NCBI GenBank assembly: GCA_030737835.1
Contig: CM060849.1
Location: 1,612,001-1,676,000, forward strand
DNA from: Acorus gramineus
Lineage: Eukaryota; Streptophyta; Magnoliopsida; Acorales; Acoraceae
Direction of reading: 5' to 3'
Length of the DNA stretch: 64,000 nt
Part shown: piece by piece, positions 48,231 through 59,862 of the stretch
Layout: every line of letters begins with the position of its first letter
Numbering within the stretch: position 1 is the stretch's first letter
Notes under the pieces: generated by a model
Database searches by the model: none
What the model saw: only the letters and a program-made list of their open reading frames with translations
Told to the model about the DNA's origin: nothing
Position numbers and translations under genes: made by a program

Positions 48231-49637
48231 TAATCACCCTTGGTCCACCAATAGTCTCTCCTCCACTCCGTAGGCCGCCTGGTCTACTCCCACAATTCAG
48301 CACAGTCCGAACCCAAATCAGGAGGTGCCTACTGATGGGAGCCCTCTGTCAGGAAGGCCTGTCTAACGCTGGGACAGTCTCTATACGGATCCAACGAAGG
48401 GAAAAGAAACAGCCTATCCACACGTATACGATCCACTTGGATCCGCGGTATTCCTTAACTGGAAAAAGAAACCTTGGGAGGGCACCATGAGGTCCCGATA
48501 TAGGATATCCCAACAACCAAACAAGGAACATGGAGTACCCTAGCCCGGGTCTCAACGCTGACTTCGCAAGGCCCCTTAATCCAGAGAAGGGAGACTCTAC
48601 TAATGTCATGAATTCTTCAGAATTCCTCCAGGGCGCATAACTAAGATGCGGGGAACATATATAATAACCACCATTTTATAATACTTACTAAGGCATGCAA
48701 AAATACCATAAGTTCGCATTTAATTTAATAAATTAAACTAATAGGACACATGCATAGGTCGAGGCTTTCCTAGCATGAAACATGGTGTCAGGATGCATGG
48801 CTCTTACACATATCCTAAGGGTGCAAGTCCCTAACATACAAGGTCTAGGGTGGCATGCATACTACATATTAATCATGCTTGCATAGATTACATATTATAC
48901 AAGTTAATATTAAACTATGGTGCCCCAAGGGAGGACGGTATACGCCCAAGTGCATATAGCGCCTCCCTACTGGGTTGGATTGTCCCACTCACCAATACCC
49001 GGGTCATTGCGTGACCGTCCGTCAAGATCTGCAAGACAGGGTATTAAACACGGTGAGTAAAAATACACAATACATACAAAAATACGCTACAAATACCCAA
49101 CACTCGGACAAATGTACATACGGCCCGTACGCACGAGAGTCCGAGCACTCCGACTCACCCGAACCCCTGGGCAGCCATACGCACGGCCACCCACCCCGGG
49201 CGCACAGCCGCGCCCCAGCCCGCGCGCCCAGACGCACTGCCGAGCCCCCTGCCGCATTCTCAGACACGCTGCCGCGCCCAGCCAGCACGCCCAGACACAC
49301 CGCACGCTCGGGCGCACGCACGCGCACGCCCTTGCGCACCGCGCGTCCCGCCCCGGATGCACCCGCGCGCACTGTGCCCCAGCGCAGTGCCCGCACGCAC
49401 TCCCCACTCGCCCTGCGCGCACTGCGCCCCGTGCGCAGCAACCGCACACCGCCCACTCGCCCAGCGTACTGCGCCCCCCGCACAGCACCCGCGCGCATGC
49501 CCGCGCGCACGCGCGCGTGCCCTGCCAGCTCGCCCAATAGCGCGCCTGCCAGCCTGCCCAAGCTGCCTGCCTGCCTGCGCCAGGGAGCCCGCACTGCCTG
49601 AGCCGAACCCAACCACCTCCAACAGCCACCAACAGCG

Positions 49638-49657
49638 CCCCCCCCCCCCCCCCCCCC
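49638..49657. repeat. Homopolymer, 20 C
   Basis: At the edge of the CpG-rich block of the LTR-A at 44479-50504. The length is likely to be uncertain. Confidence 0.9.
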
Positions 49658-50509
49658 AACAACCCCCAAACCACCAAGCTCCCCAAGCACACCCATAAAC
49701 ACCTCCTATACATGCATCTAAGCAAGAAAGGAAAGAAAGAAAACTCACCCAAGGACAGGAAAGGAAGAGGAGGAGATCGGGTGCTCTTCGCGAACCGAAA
49801 CACCACATCCAAGGCCACCACTACCAAGCCCTCTTCTCAGCCAAAGAGGGGCTGAAAACAGAGGTAAAAAGGGGCTATAAGAGGGGGTCACACTTGAGGG
49901 AACTCGAATCCGAGACCATGGATAGATAGATCGGGACAATACCTACCTTTTCTCCTTCTCGGGTTTTTGATTTCAACCACCTTAGCTAGGTCATAATGGG
50001 GATTTAAAGAGAGGATGAGAGAGAGATTTGGTGGAGAAGATGATGAATAGGAGAGATTTTGTTGTCGTGGGATTTATTTATGCTCACACACACACCACAC
50101 ACTCTCACACCCACTTAACTTAGCCCTAATTATTTTTAGGCTTGGTTTAGGCTAGGTTTGACTTGGGTCAACCCAACCACACTAGAAAACAAAGGAGTTG
50201 ACCAAGTCATGGGCCCACATTTGACCAAGTCAAGTCTCCCAGTGACTTCGCTCGGTCAAAATCCGACGCTTCGGAACTGTGAAATTCTGAAACGTTACCG
50301 GAATTCGATGAAATTTTTGTGAGTGGCTTGAAATGGCACCAGGACACATAATATGCAGTTAGATTTTCAATCGGAGTCTTCAAACTCAGGATGATAGCTA
50401 ACAGTCCAAAATTTTAGCTGTTCTGATCGAAAAACAAAAAAGCTGAAAAACTGCCAGAATGCTCCAATAGTTACCAGAAGGTAAAAAGTGACACATATAT
50501 AACAAGTAC

Positions 50510-51627
50510 CATCAGGATGCTCGAATGGCAGTTGTCTTGCAGGCAAACCCCACCAAATGGGTGATGCCTCTCCAACTACCCTCATCATCGAGCACGCAGG
50601 CACTTAGCATGTCCTCCAAGGTCTAAATCATCCTCTTTGTCTGGCTGTCCATCGGCGATGAAACGCTATACTTAAATGGAGGCTTGCGCCAAAGCCTGCC
50701 AAGGCTACGCCACAACCTCAAAGTAACCCTTCCATCTCAACCGAAAATAGCATTGACTGGAGTACCATGAAGACGAACAATCGCGAAGGTGAAACTCACG
50801 TCAAGGCGTCCAGAGACTCAATCAGTCAAATTAGGGAGGGAAGCGCGGACTTAGTCACTCGATCAATGATCACCTAGACGGCGTCGTGACCCGAACGTGA
50901 CATTAGCGAGTCCTCAACAATCCCTGATAACCCACTCCCACGTCCACTGAGGAATCTCGATGGACTGACGCTTTCCAACGCGATGATGATTCTCGAACTT
51001 TGCCTGAGGGCATGCCATCCTGGGGAAACAAGGTCACCCATATCGCCTTTTCATCGCGCCACTAGCAATCTCAATGAAGACTACCTCAAAGTAGTCCACG
51101 GAGGCCCAATAAAACTTTTGAGATCCATGAAGGCATCTGGCGCATTTGTCAACCACAACGGCAGTACTTAAAACTCGTAGTGCCTGAAACGGTCACGAAA
51201 GGCCATCTACGGGATGTCCAACTCCCGGATCTCCAACTTGTGGTACCCTTGTGTAAAGATCAATCTAATAGAAGAAACTCGCTCCTAGAGCTGGTCAAAT
51301 AGATAATCAATTCACAACAAGGGGGGGGGGGGAGGGTAACCAATCTTCAACCCTTACGGGAAGATCAAAACAACACCTCGAACAATTAAGTCTAGATTCT
51401 TCTCCTCGAGCATGGCTGGCGCTCATGATGACACTTACATGCTTGGTAAGCCGCTCAACTGCACTTAATCCACAAGACACGCAATAAGGGGTCGTCGAAC
51501 CTCGACAATGCCTATGCGACGTCATCTATCTGATAGGGCGGTTGAGTCCCATCACGAACGCTAGCATCGCGTCTCCTTGTTTACGACCCATGTGGGGGCA
51601 AAACGCGACAGTATCGCAAACTGTTCT
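50510..51627 (-). pseudogene. Internal region 3, remaining part, of the non-autonomous LTR-B element
   Basis: It continues 43819-44478. On the minus strand it holds decayed integrase core, the conserved linker [11 protein letters not shown] (about 50930-50965), the deletion scar at about 51119, and a remnant of reverse transcriptase. The stop TAG at 51207-51209 is the same stop as in internal regions 1 and 2. It is cut at 51627, where LTR-C begins in the opposite direction. Confidence 0.85.
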
Positions 51628-53743
51628 TGTTATATATGTGTCACTTTTTAGCCTATTGGCCACCTTTGGGTCATTTCTGGCCATTTTCCAATTTTTCATT
51701 TTTTGATCGGAACCGCTAAAATTTTAGACTTTTAGCTATCTGCATGAGCTCGAGAACTCCGATTGAAAATCTATCTGCATATTATGAGTCCTGGTGCCAT
51801 TTTGAGCCACTCATAAAAATTTCATCGAATTTCGATAACGTTTTAGAAAATTTGACAGTTCTGAATCGTATCCGGGTTTTGACGGATTTTGGATTGTCAA
51901 AGGGGGACTTTGACCGGGTCAACAAAGACCTTGACTAGTCAAAGATGACCTTTGACTAGTCAAGGGTTTTTGTTTTTTTGTGTGGTTGGGTTGACTCAAA
52001 GTCAAGCTTCACCAACTCACTTTTTCTCATAAATGTGAGTGTGTGTGTGTGTGAGTGTGTGTGTGTGTGTGTGTGTGGACACTATTAGTGGGCATCCCCT
52101 TCACATCTCCCTCTCCCTCTCACTCACTCCTTCACTCCCTCTTCTTTGTTGGTGCCAAATAGAAGTAGAAAAAGAAGGAGAAGAAGAAAGACCTAGAAAG
52201 GAAAAGAGAAGGTATGTGTGTGTGCAAGCTTTGAGTGTTGTTTGTTCTTGATTCCCTTCTCTCTAACTCTCTCTCATGCCTCCCCTCTTCACCCCTGTTT
52301 TCAGCCATCAAAAGCTTGAGGAGTGGCTGAGAAGGTGGTGGTGTTGGTGGTGGCGGTAGAGGTGGTTTGGTGCGCAAAGGGCACCCGAGTACCCCCTTTT
52401 CTTTCCCCTCCTTTTTGGTAAGTTCTCCTCCTCCCTTAGCTTTGTTTTAGATGATTGTTAGGGCTTTTAAGTGGTCAAGCATGCTATGCATATGTTGTAG
52501 GGGCTGTGGGAGGGCTGAGGAGGGGGTGGGGGGAGGTTGGGCGCGAGCGAGTCTGCACGCGCAGGCGAGCGAGCGTGCGCGCCGGGTGCTGCGTGGGCGC
52601 GCAATGCGCGCGAGGGCGCGCGGGCAGGGCGCGCGCGAGCGTGCGCGCGCACACGGCAGCCAGTCTGGGCGTGCGGGCAGGCGCGCGGCAGTGCGCCAAG
52701 GGTGCTGGGGCGCGTGCGTGCGTGCGTATGCGTGCGTACGCGTGCGGGGGGCCATGCGTGTGGCTGCCCGAGGGTTCGGGTAGGTGTCGGGGCACTCGGA
52801 CTCGCGTGCGTACGTGCGTGCTCGCATGCGTGCGAGCCCGTATGCATGCTTGTCCGAGTATTTGGCATTTCTAGTAATATTCATGTATATTTGTGTAGTT
52901 TACTCACCATATAGAATGCCCTTGTCTTGCAGATCTTGGCGAACGGTCACGCAACGACCCGGGTTGCGGTGAGTGGGTCAATCCAACCCAGTAGGGAGGC
53001 GTTCGATGCACGTAGGCGTGCATTGCCCTCCCCTGGGGCACCATAACTGCATATTAACTTGTGTGAATGAAAACCTATGTTAATGCATGTTTTCCTATGA
53101 TGTAACCATGCCATGTTAGACAATGTATGCTAAGGATATACATCCATGTATCATGTATAGAGGCCCATACATGCCTAGACACCATGTCCCATGCTTGAAA
53201 AGCCTTGATCTATGCATGTTTCCCATTTAGTTTAATTTAATTAAATCAAAATGAGATTATGTTAGTATAAGCATGCCTTAGCAAATATTATAACCTTGTT
53301 ATTATAATATATGTTTCCCCGCATCTTAGTTATGCGCCCTGAAGGAATTCTTGAGAATTCATTACCTTAGTAGTGTTAGTAATCGTTGTCGACGGATCCA
53401 AGAGGATCGTATCCGTTAGAGTAGGTTGTTTTTTCCCCTTCGTTGGATCCGAGTAGGAACTAACAGGGTTGGGATATGCTTTGTAAATCGTGCATGTGGC
53501 ACAGGTTGTATTTTCTTTGGGCTAGACTTGGCTTCCACAGGACATTGATTGTGTATTCGGGTCTCTCATAATATTTTTGATTTACAGACATTGTTATATA
53601 TTATGCTTCTGCTTTTCAGTCAGTTATCATTATCTTGCTTTGCCGCCTTGTGTATTGTTGTTGGTGTCCTTATTGACCTCAGGTATTGATATCTGATATT
53701 ACTATTATTATTGCCACGTCTCGGGGACACCTGGGGCGTGACA
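51628..53743 (+). mobile_element. Chimeric LTR: LTR-C joined to the end of LTR-B
   Basis: It begins TGTTATATATGTGTCAC like LTR-A, but the following text and leader are its own, with a GT microsatellite at 52035-52077. The CpG-rich block and the string CGGGTAGGTGTCGGGGCAC are B-like. The 36 nt segment (52933-52968) and the CCCAGTAGGGAGGCG part are A-like. At about 53474 it jumps to the last 0.27 kb of LTR-B and ends GGGGCGTGACA at 53743, followed by a primer binding site. The jump skips about 1.2 kb compared with the A layout. Confidence 0.8.
52035..52077. repeat. GT microsatellite in LTR-C
   Basis: GTGAGTGTGTG units, in the leader region of LTR-C. Not found in A or B. Confidence 0.9.
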
Positions 53744-56211
53744 ATAAAAATGGTATCAGAGCCTGGTCCTGTCAGAGCCTAAGTCTAGTCGTATAGGTGA
53801 TGAGTCGTAGGATTGTCATCCGAGTGCTCTTGTGTTAGAGGTTATCCTAGGTTGCTGATATGCCTCCTCACGTCCGTTGACGTGGACGTGACCCCCTGGA
53901 CCCACCCTTAAGTTGTCGACTGGGTCGACTGGTTAGGGTCAGTTGTGAGATCTCTTGTGCGGGATTAAGGTTTGGGTAGGAGATTTATGCCCAGTAGTGT
54001 GACAATGATGAATTGGTTGCAATTTCTAAGGTGTGGATTGCGTCTCAAAAATGGAGCTTCTTCCCCGTGTATCGGTATCGCTGGTAACCATTGAGTTCGC
54101 GTGCGGCGCCAGTGTAAAGTGTTGAGGATGTGGCGTATTGCTCATTAAGGGATGATGTCTTCTTCTAGACTTCCTACTCTGGATAAGGGGCCTTGCAGGG
54201 TCAGCGTTGAGACCCGGGCTAGGGTACTCTGTGTTCCTTGTTTGGTTGTCGGGATATCCTATATCGGGACCTCATGGTGCCCTACCAAGGTTTCTTTTCC
54301 CAGTCAAGGACTACCTTAGAAGCATCAAATTGATGGTGGATTTTTCCCTCTCACTTGGAAGGTGCTGTAGCGAGTGGTGATGCGTACGATAGGGATTGGG
54401 TGCGTCCTATTGCAGCTCAGTGGGCGCTCGCTAGTGGACAAGGTTCCATCGTGGCATCTGGAGTCGCTTTGATATATCATTATGCGTTGTAGCTGCCCGG
54501 TTGAGGCCAGAGCCCTGTGAGGTGCTCCCAGATACTATGCTTGTTGGTGCGCCCATATGGCAGAGATAGTAGGCTTGGGAGGCTACTAGGTAGAGGCCAC
54601 ACCGGGAGAGTGCTGCTAAATAATGTCGAGAGCGTGGACTCCCCGTTATGAATCTGCCCATGGAGTGCAGGATGCTGCAGTTCCAATGGTTGTAGATGAG
54701 CGACCTATCTCTGGCGGCATGTGAAGCACAGTTGTGGATACTGTCGCGTTTTTCCCCACATTGGTCGCAAATAAGGAGACGCGATGCTAGCGTTCGTGAT
54801 GGGACTCAACCGCCCTATCAGATAGATGACGTCGCATAGGCATTGTCGAGGTTCGACGACCCCTTATTGCGTGTCTTGTGGATTAAGTGCGGTTGAGCGG
54901 CTTACCAAGCGTGTAAGTGTCATCATGAGCGCCAGCCATGCTCGAGGAGCAGAATCTAGACTTAATTGTTCGTGGTGTTGTTTTGATCTCCCCGTGGAGG
55001 TTGAAGATCAATTACCTTTGCCGCGAATCGATGATCTATTTGACCAGCTCTGGGAGCGAGTGTCTGCTGTTAAATCGATCTTCGCACAAGGGTACCACAA
55101 GTTAGAGATCCGAGAGTTGGACATCCCGTAGATGGCCTTTCGTGACCGTTCAGGCACTACGAGTTTTAAGTACTGCCGTCGGGGTTGACGAATGCGCCGG
55201 ATGCCTTCGTGGATCTCAAAAGTTTTATTGGGTTTCCGTGGACTACTTTGGGGTAGTCTTCATAGAGATTGCTAGCAGTGCGATGAAAAGGTGATGTGGG
55301 TGACCTTGTTTCCCCAGGTTGGCATGCCCTCAGGCAAAGTTCGAGAATCATCATTGAGTGGAAAGCGTCAGTCCATCGAGATTCCTCAGTGGACGTGGGA
55401 ATGGGTTATCAGGGATTGTCGCAGACTGGTTAATGTCACGTTCGGGTCACGACGCCGTCTAGGTGATCATTGACCGACTGACTAAGTTCGCGTTTCCCTC
55501 CCTAACCCGACTGATTGAGTCTCTGGACGCCTTGACGTGGGTTTTCACCTTCGTGATTGTTCGTCTTCATGGCACTCCAGTCGGCGCTATTTTCGGTTGA
55601 GACGCGAGGGTTACTTTGAGGTTGTGGCGCAGCCTTTGGCGCGAGCCTCCATTTAAGTATAGCGTTTCATCGCCAATGGACAGCCAGACAAAGAGGACGA
55701 TTCAGACCTTGGAGGACATGCTAAGTGCCTGCGTGCTCGATGATGAGGGCAGTTGGGTGAGGCACCACCCATTTGTTGGGGTATGCCTGCAAGCGACTCC
55801 CGTTCGAGCACCCAGATGGATTTGTAGAAGGCACTCTACAGGCGTAGTTTTATACCTCCCTTGTGTTGGGACGGTTGAGCAGCGCCAGTTGGAGGGGCCA
55901 TAAGTTAGTTGTTTGACCTTGCGGTGGCCAGGTTGGTTCGTGTGTACATCTGCACCGCCTAGAACCGACAGAGGGGCTACCCAGGTCATTGTCGCCAGGG
56001 GCTTACCTTTGGGTTTGGCGACCATATTTTCAAGAAGGTGTCCTGGGTAAAGGGCACCCTCTGTTTCGACGTTCGGGGCAAGCTGAGTTTGCTCTTTAAT
56101 GGGACCATTTCTCGTCATTGAGTGGATTGGGGAGGTGGCTTATCATGTAGCCTTTCCCCCACAGCTGGCTCATGCCCACGACATCATCCTTGTCTAGTGG
56201 CCGAGGCGTTA
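53744..56211 (+). pseudogene. Internal region 1 of a non-autonomous LTR-B element
   Basis: It starts with a primer binding site, then about 0.4 kb of non-coding sequence, then a piece of LTR-A (about 54178-54310) where gag would be expected, then LTR-B-like sequence (about 54490-54640), then a much reduced pol. Recognisable parts in order: [15 protein letters not shown] of RT (about 55015-55060), the stop TAG at 55129-55131, a deletion scar near 55222 that removes the rest of RT and RNase H, the linker [11 protein letters not shown] (about 55370-55400), and decayed integrase core and tail to about 56200. No part can make a working protein. At 56211 it joins LTR-B about 130 bp inside that LTR, so the polypurine tract and LTR start are missing. 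Confidence 0.88.
53751..53763 (+). other. Primer binding site, initiator tRNA-Met
   Basis: TGGTATCAGAGCC lies 7 nt after the LTR end. It is complementary to the 3' end of plant initiator tRNA-Met and is the usual primer site of Ty3/gypsy chromoviruses. It fixes the forward orientation of the element. Confidence 0.92.
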
Positions 56212-57621
56212 TATGATTTTATTATGAGATGTCCAGTTTTGAGTTAGCTTTCGCACAGAAGTGGAATTAGATCAACTGGATTCTTGTAGTAAAAGTTATG
56301 GGTATTTTTCCAAGTATACCCCGGGGATGGAAATTCTGGCAGCAGCCCTGCTTGATGTTTAGCTCTAATTTCAGAATAGCTGGAGAGATTATCTGATCTT
56401 GCCATGAACATGAAAGTTGTAGATAATCTTCTTAGCTTTCCATCAGTCTTGGAATTGTGCAATTCGATCTATATCGAGGAAGTTATGGCTTTTCCAGTGA
56501 AGCATGCGCAGAATTTCCGCTCAAAGGGCGACTTAGTCATTCCCCCTTTAGATATTTGTGATAAATATCTCTCTCTCTCTCTCTCTCTCCACTCCCAAAT
56601 GTCCACGCCTAAATTCTTGTCTCTCTTACTCTCTTTAAAACACACTCACCAAGTGTTTGTTAGGTTGCCTCAAAGAGAAGAAGAGAAAGTGGAGGTGAAG
56701 GAAGAAGAGAAAGCTTTGGTAGGTTTTGTTGTTGTTGTTTGTTCCCCTCTCTCTCAAGCTCCCTTTTCATGGATTCCCCCCCCCCCTGATTTGCAACCAT
56801 GGAGGAGGCTGAGGAGAGGCCGGGGAGGTGGTGGTGTTGGTGGTGGCGGTTGAGGTGCTCGCGGGTGCGTCGAGGGCCTCCCCCTTTTGTTCCCCCTCCA
56901 AGGTGAGCTCCTCCCCTTCTTTTCTTGGTTTTTATGGCTTAAGGGGTTGTGGAAAAGTCATGCATGCTAGGTAGATGGGTTAGGGTGTGTGTGAGGAGTT
57001 GGGAAGGGTTAAAATGGGGTTAGGGTTGGCCAGGCGCGCGTTGGGGGCAGTCTGCCCGCGTGCGCGCGCAGGCGGGCGCTGGTGGGCGCGTAGACGCGCG
57101 CGGGTGCGCGTGTGCGCGCGGGAGTGCACGCGGGTGCAGGCGCAGGCGGGGGTGCGCGCGAGTGCGCGCGGGCGCACGCGAGCGTGCGCGCGCGCGGAGC
57201 AGTGCGCCTGGGCATGTGCCTGGGCGCGGGGCAGGGGACCAGTGCGCGCGCGTATGTGGGCGTGCGTGCGCGTGCTGGGGCGTGCGCGGGGTGCTGCGCG
57301 AGGGCACGGGCTGGACGTGCAGTGCGCGCGGGCGCGCGCAAGCGTGCTCGTGCGTGCGGCAGCGCGTCTGGGCGCGCGGGCAGGCGCGCGGCAGTGCGCT
57401 GATGGTGCTGGGGTGCGTGCGTGCGTGCGCGTGCGGGGGGGCCATGCGTGTGGCTGCCCGAGGGTTCGGGTAGGTGTCGGGGCACTTGGACTCGCGTGCA
57501 TACGTGCGTGCTCGCATGCGTGCGAGCCCGTATGCATGCTTGTCCGAGTATGGGGTATTTCTAATGATTTCTATGTGTAAATTGTGTTGTTTCTCACCAG
57601 TTCGATGCCCCTACCTTGCAG

Positions 57622-57660
57622 ATCTCGCCGGATGGGATGCGCGAGGTCCCGGGTCGTAAG
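57622..57660 (+). other. 39-nt segment with splice-like borders (LTR-B)
   Basis: CTTGCAG before, GTGAGTGG after. The sequence ATCTCGCCGGATGGGATGCG differs from the 36 nt A form, but borders and position match. The same 39 nt length is found at 27807-27845 and 33866-33904. Confidence 0.55.
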
Positions 57661-59106
57661 GTGAGTGGTTTGATTCCAATCCCCCCCCCCTCTCTAGGGA
57701 TGCGCTCGACCCGCGTAGACGCGCGTCGCGCATTGATGGGGCCCCCTAACTAATATGTAGATATTTTGCATGCTAGGGATATACATCCATGTATCGTGTA
57801 TAGAGGCCCATACATGCCTGGACACCATGTCCTGTACTTAAAAGCCTTGATCTATGCATGATCAATATGATGTATCCATGCCACCTTAGACTTTGTATGC
57901 TAGGGATATGCACCCTTATATCATGTATAGCACCTATGCATGTTTAGTCACCATGTTTCATGCTAGGAAAGCCCTGAACCTATGCATGTTCCCATTTAGT
58001 TTAATTTATTTAAATCAAGATGGGATTATGTGATTATATTGTTGTAAGCATGCCTTAGAGAATATTATAACCTTGTGGTTATAATATATGTTTCCCCGCA
58101 TCTTGGTTATGCGCCCTGGAGGAATTCTTGAGAATTCATGTCATTAGAAATGTTAGGAAGCGTTGTAGACAGATCCAAGAGGATCGCATGCGTGTGGGGT
58201 AGGCTGTTCTCTTTCCTTCGTTGGATCCGTGTAGTACAACCCCGGCGTTAGACAGGCTGTCCTGATAGAGGGCTCCCATCTGTAGGTACCTCCGATGTGT
58301 TCGGACAGTGCTGATCGTGGGAGTATAGCAGGTAAGCTACGGAGCGGGGAGAGGCTACCGGTGGACCAAGGGTGATTAACAGCCTAGTCAGTCCCAAAAG
58401 ACCATGTCACCCCTTCGAGGGTGAGGGTGAGGGTGTGGTGGGCCGGCGATGTAACGACCCACTGGATTGTGTAGTTACTCCCGTTTAGCGACTATGACTA
58501 CTTTAAGGTTAATATGAGGGTGTTGGTTGCTGTTATGCATGTGTGTGATATCTTGATGAGCGAGTATCGAGAGTGGTTGTTTTCCATTGGGTTTTGCTTT
58601 GTGAACATGGGATCGTTCTCCCCGGCGTTGGCTATACCTGTCAGAGGACTAGGCGGAGGCCACGAGGGTGGGAGAGGCTGAGTTGAGGAGATCGGGTTGT
58701 AGATACTACCCGGGAGAGGGTTAACGAATGATGTTACGGGCGTGGGAATCGTTCTCCTCTCCGTGTAGTACAGCCCCGGCGTTAGACAGGCTATCCTGAT
58801 AGAGGGCTCCCATCTGTAGGTACCTCCGATGTGTTTGGACAGTGCTGATCGTGGGAGTATACCAGGTAAGCTACGGAGCAGGGAGAGGCTACCGGTGGAC
58901 AAGGGGTGTAGAGCAGTCTAAGTCTCTCCCAAAGTCCCAAAATGTCTCCTTTTGGGAGTGAGGGTGTGGATGAGGCGAGGACGCGTCGCCTCGTGACCCA
59001 TTCGTTGTTCGACCGTTCCCATAGATGTTGGGCCCGGTCTCGTGATGGATGTTGAAGGACATCGATGGGCGATTATCTAGATGTAGATGATCCAGTAGTG
59101 TTGAGT

Positions 59107-59277
59107 GGACCAGTAAATCCGGGTCTCTTCGACCGACGGAATGGTCCCAGGACCAGTAAATCCGGGTCTCTTCGACCGACGGCATGGTCCGTGGACCAGT
59201 AAATCCGGGTCTCTTCGACCGACGGCATGGTCCCTAGACCTGTAAATCCAGGTCTCTTCGACCGACGGTATGGTCTC
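59107..59277. repeat. 43-bp minisatellite in LTR-B, 4 units
   Basis: Units begin at 59107, 59150, 59193 and 59236, each about GGACCAGTAAATCCGGGTCT plus 23 more bases. The last unit is the most diverged. Confidence 0.9.
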
Positions 59278-59849
59278 TCCCCATAAGTCCCAAAAGACTC
59301 CCTCCGGGAGTGAGGGTGGGGGTGGGGTTGGTCGCGCCGCCGCGTGACCCAGCTATCCATTGGGTTTCTACCCATGTTTTTGGTTTGAACTGTAGAATGG
59401 TGATTGGTTTCCAGCCACTCACTGAGCTTGTAGCTCACCCCTCGCATACTGTTTCTTTTCAGGGGCAGTGTTGGGCGTGGAACTAAAGCTTTCCTGTGGC
59501 GTGGTCTTATGGGCGTGGAGCGTTCTGTCGACGGGTGGCGTGTGCGAGGCTGTCAGCATTCCTAGAGTCATTTTATGCTTTGTAAATTGTGCATGTGGCA
59601 CAGGTTGTATTTTCTTTGGTCTAGACTTGGCTTCCATAGGACATTGATTGTGTATTCGGGTCTGTAATAATGTTTTTGATTTACAAACATTGTTATATAT
59701 TATGCTTCCGCTTTTCAGTCAGTTATCATTATCTTGCTTTGCCGCCTTGTGTATTGTTGTTGGTGTCCTTATTGACCTCAGGTATTGATAGCTGATATTA
59801 CTATTATTATTGCCACGTCTCGGGGACGCCTGGGGCGTGACAATAAAGT

Positions 59850-59862
59850 TGGTATCAGAGCC
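59850..59862 (+). other. Primer binding site, initiator tRNA-Met
   Basis: TGGTATCAGAGCC, 7 nt after the LTR end at 59842. It lies 6099 bp after the first primer site (53751), which gives the period of the array. Confidence 0.92.

Larger units (their letters stand above)
44479..50504 (-). mobile_element. Solo LTR-A with a second solo LTR nested in it, TSD AGTAC
   Basis: It begins TGTCACGCCCC at 44479 and ends ATATATAACA at 50504. AGTAC is duplicated at 44474-44478 and 50505-50509. Without the nested LTR (45090-48230 plus its 5-bp duplication) the length is 2880 bp. The 36 nt segment is at 48993-49028 and the CpG-rich block at about 49110-49600. The sequence it interrupts is the internal region of the inverted LTR-B element, which matches 59843-62571 without a gap once the LTR is removed. 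Confidence 0.95.
56212..59842 (+). mobile_element. LTR-B, start missing, between the two internal regions
   Basis: It lacks about the first 130 bp and ends GGGGCGTGACA at 59842. The leader has CT and C runs, the donor-like TCCAAGGTGAGCTCC at about 56898, the CpG-rich block at about 57030-57540, the 39 nt segment at 57622-57660, and the hairpin string near 59418-59445. The CTGTCCTGATAGAGGGCTCC module occurs twice (about 58257 and 58790). Confidence 0.93.

Noticed and set aside
53751-53763. Possible tRNA-Met gene
   Set aside because: Only the 13 nt complementary to the tRNA 3' end are present, next to an LTR end; no cloverleaf. It is a primer binding site.
59107-59277. Regularly spaced direct repeats resembling a CRISPR array
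   Set aside because: Units are directly adjacent, without unique spacers, and lie in a plant LTR.
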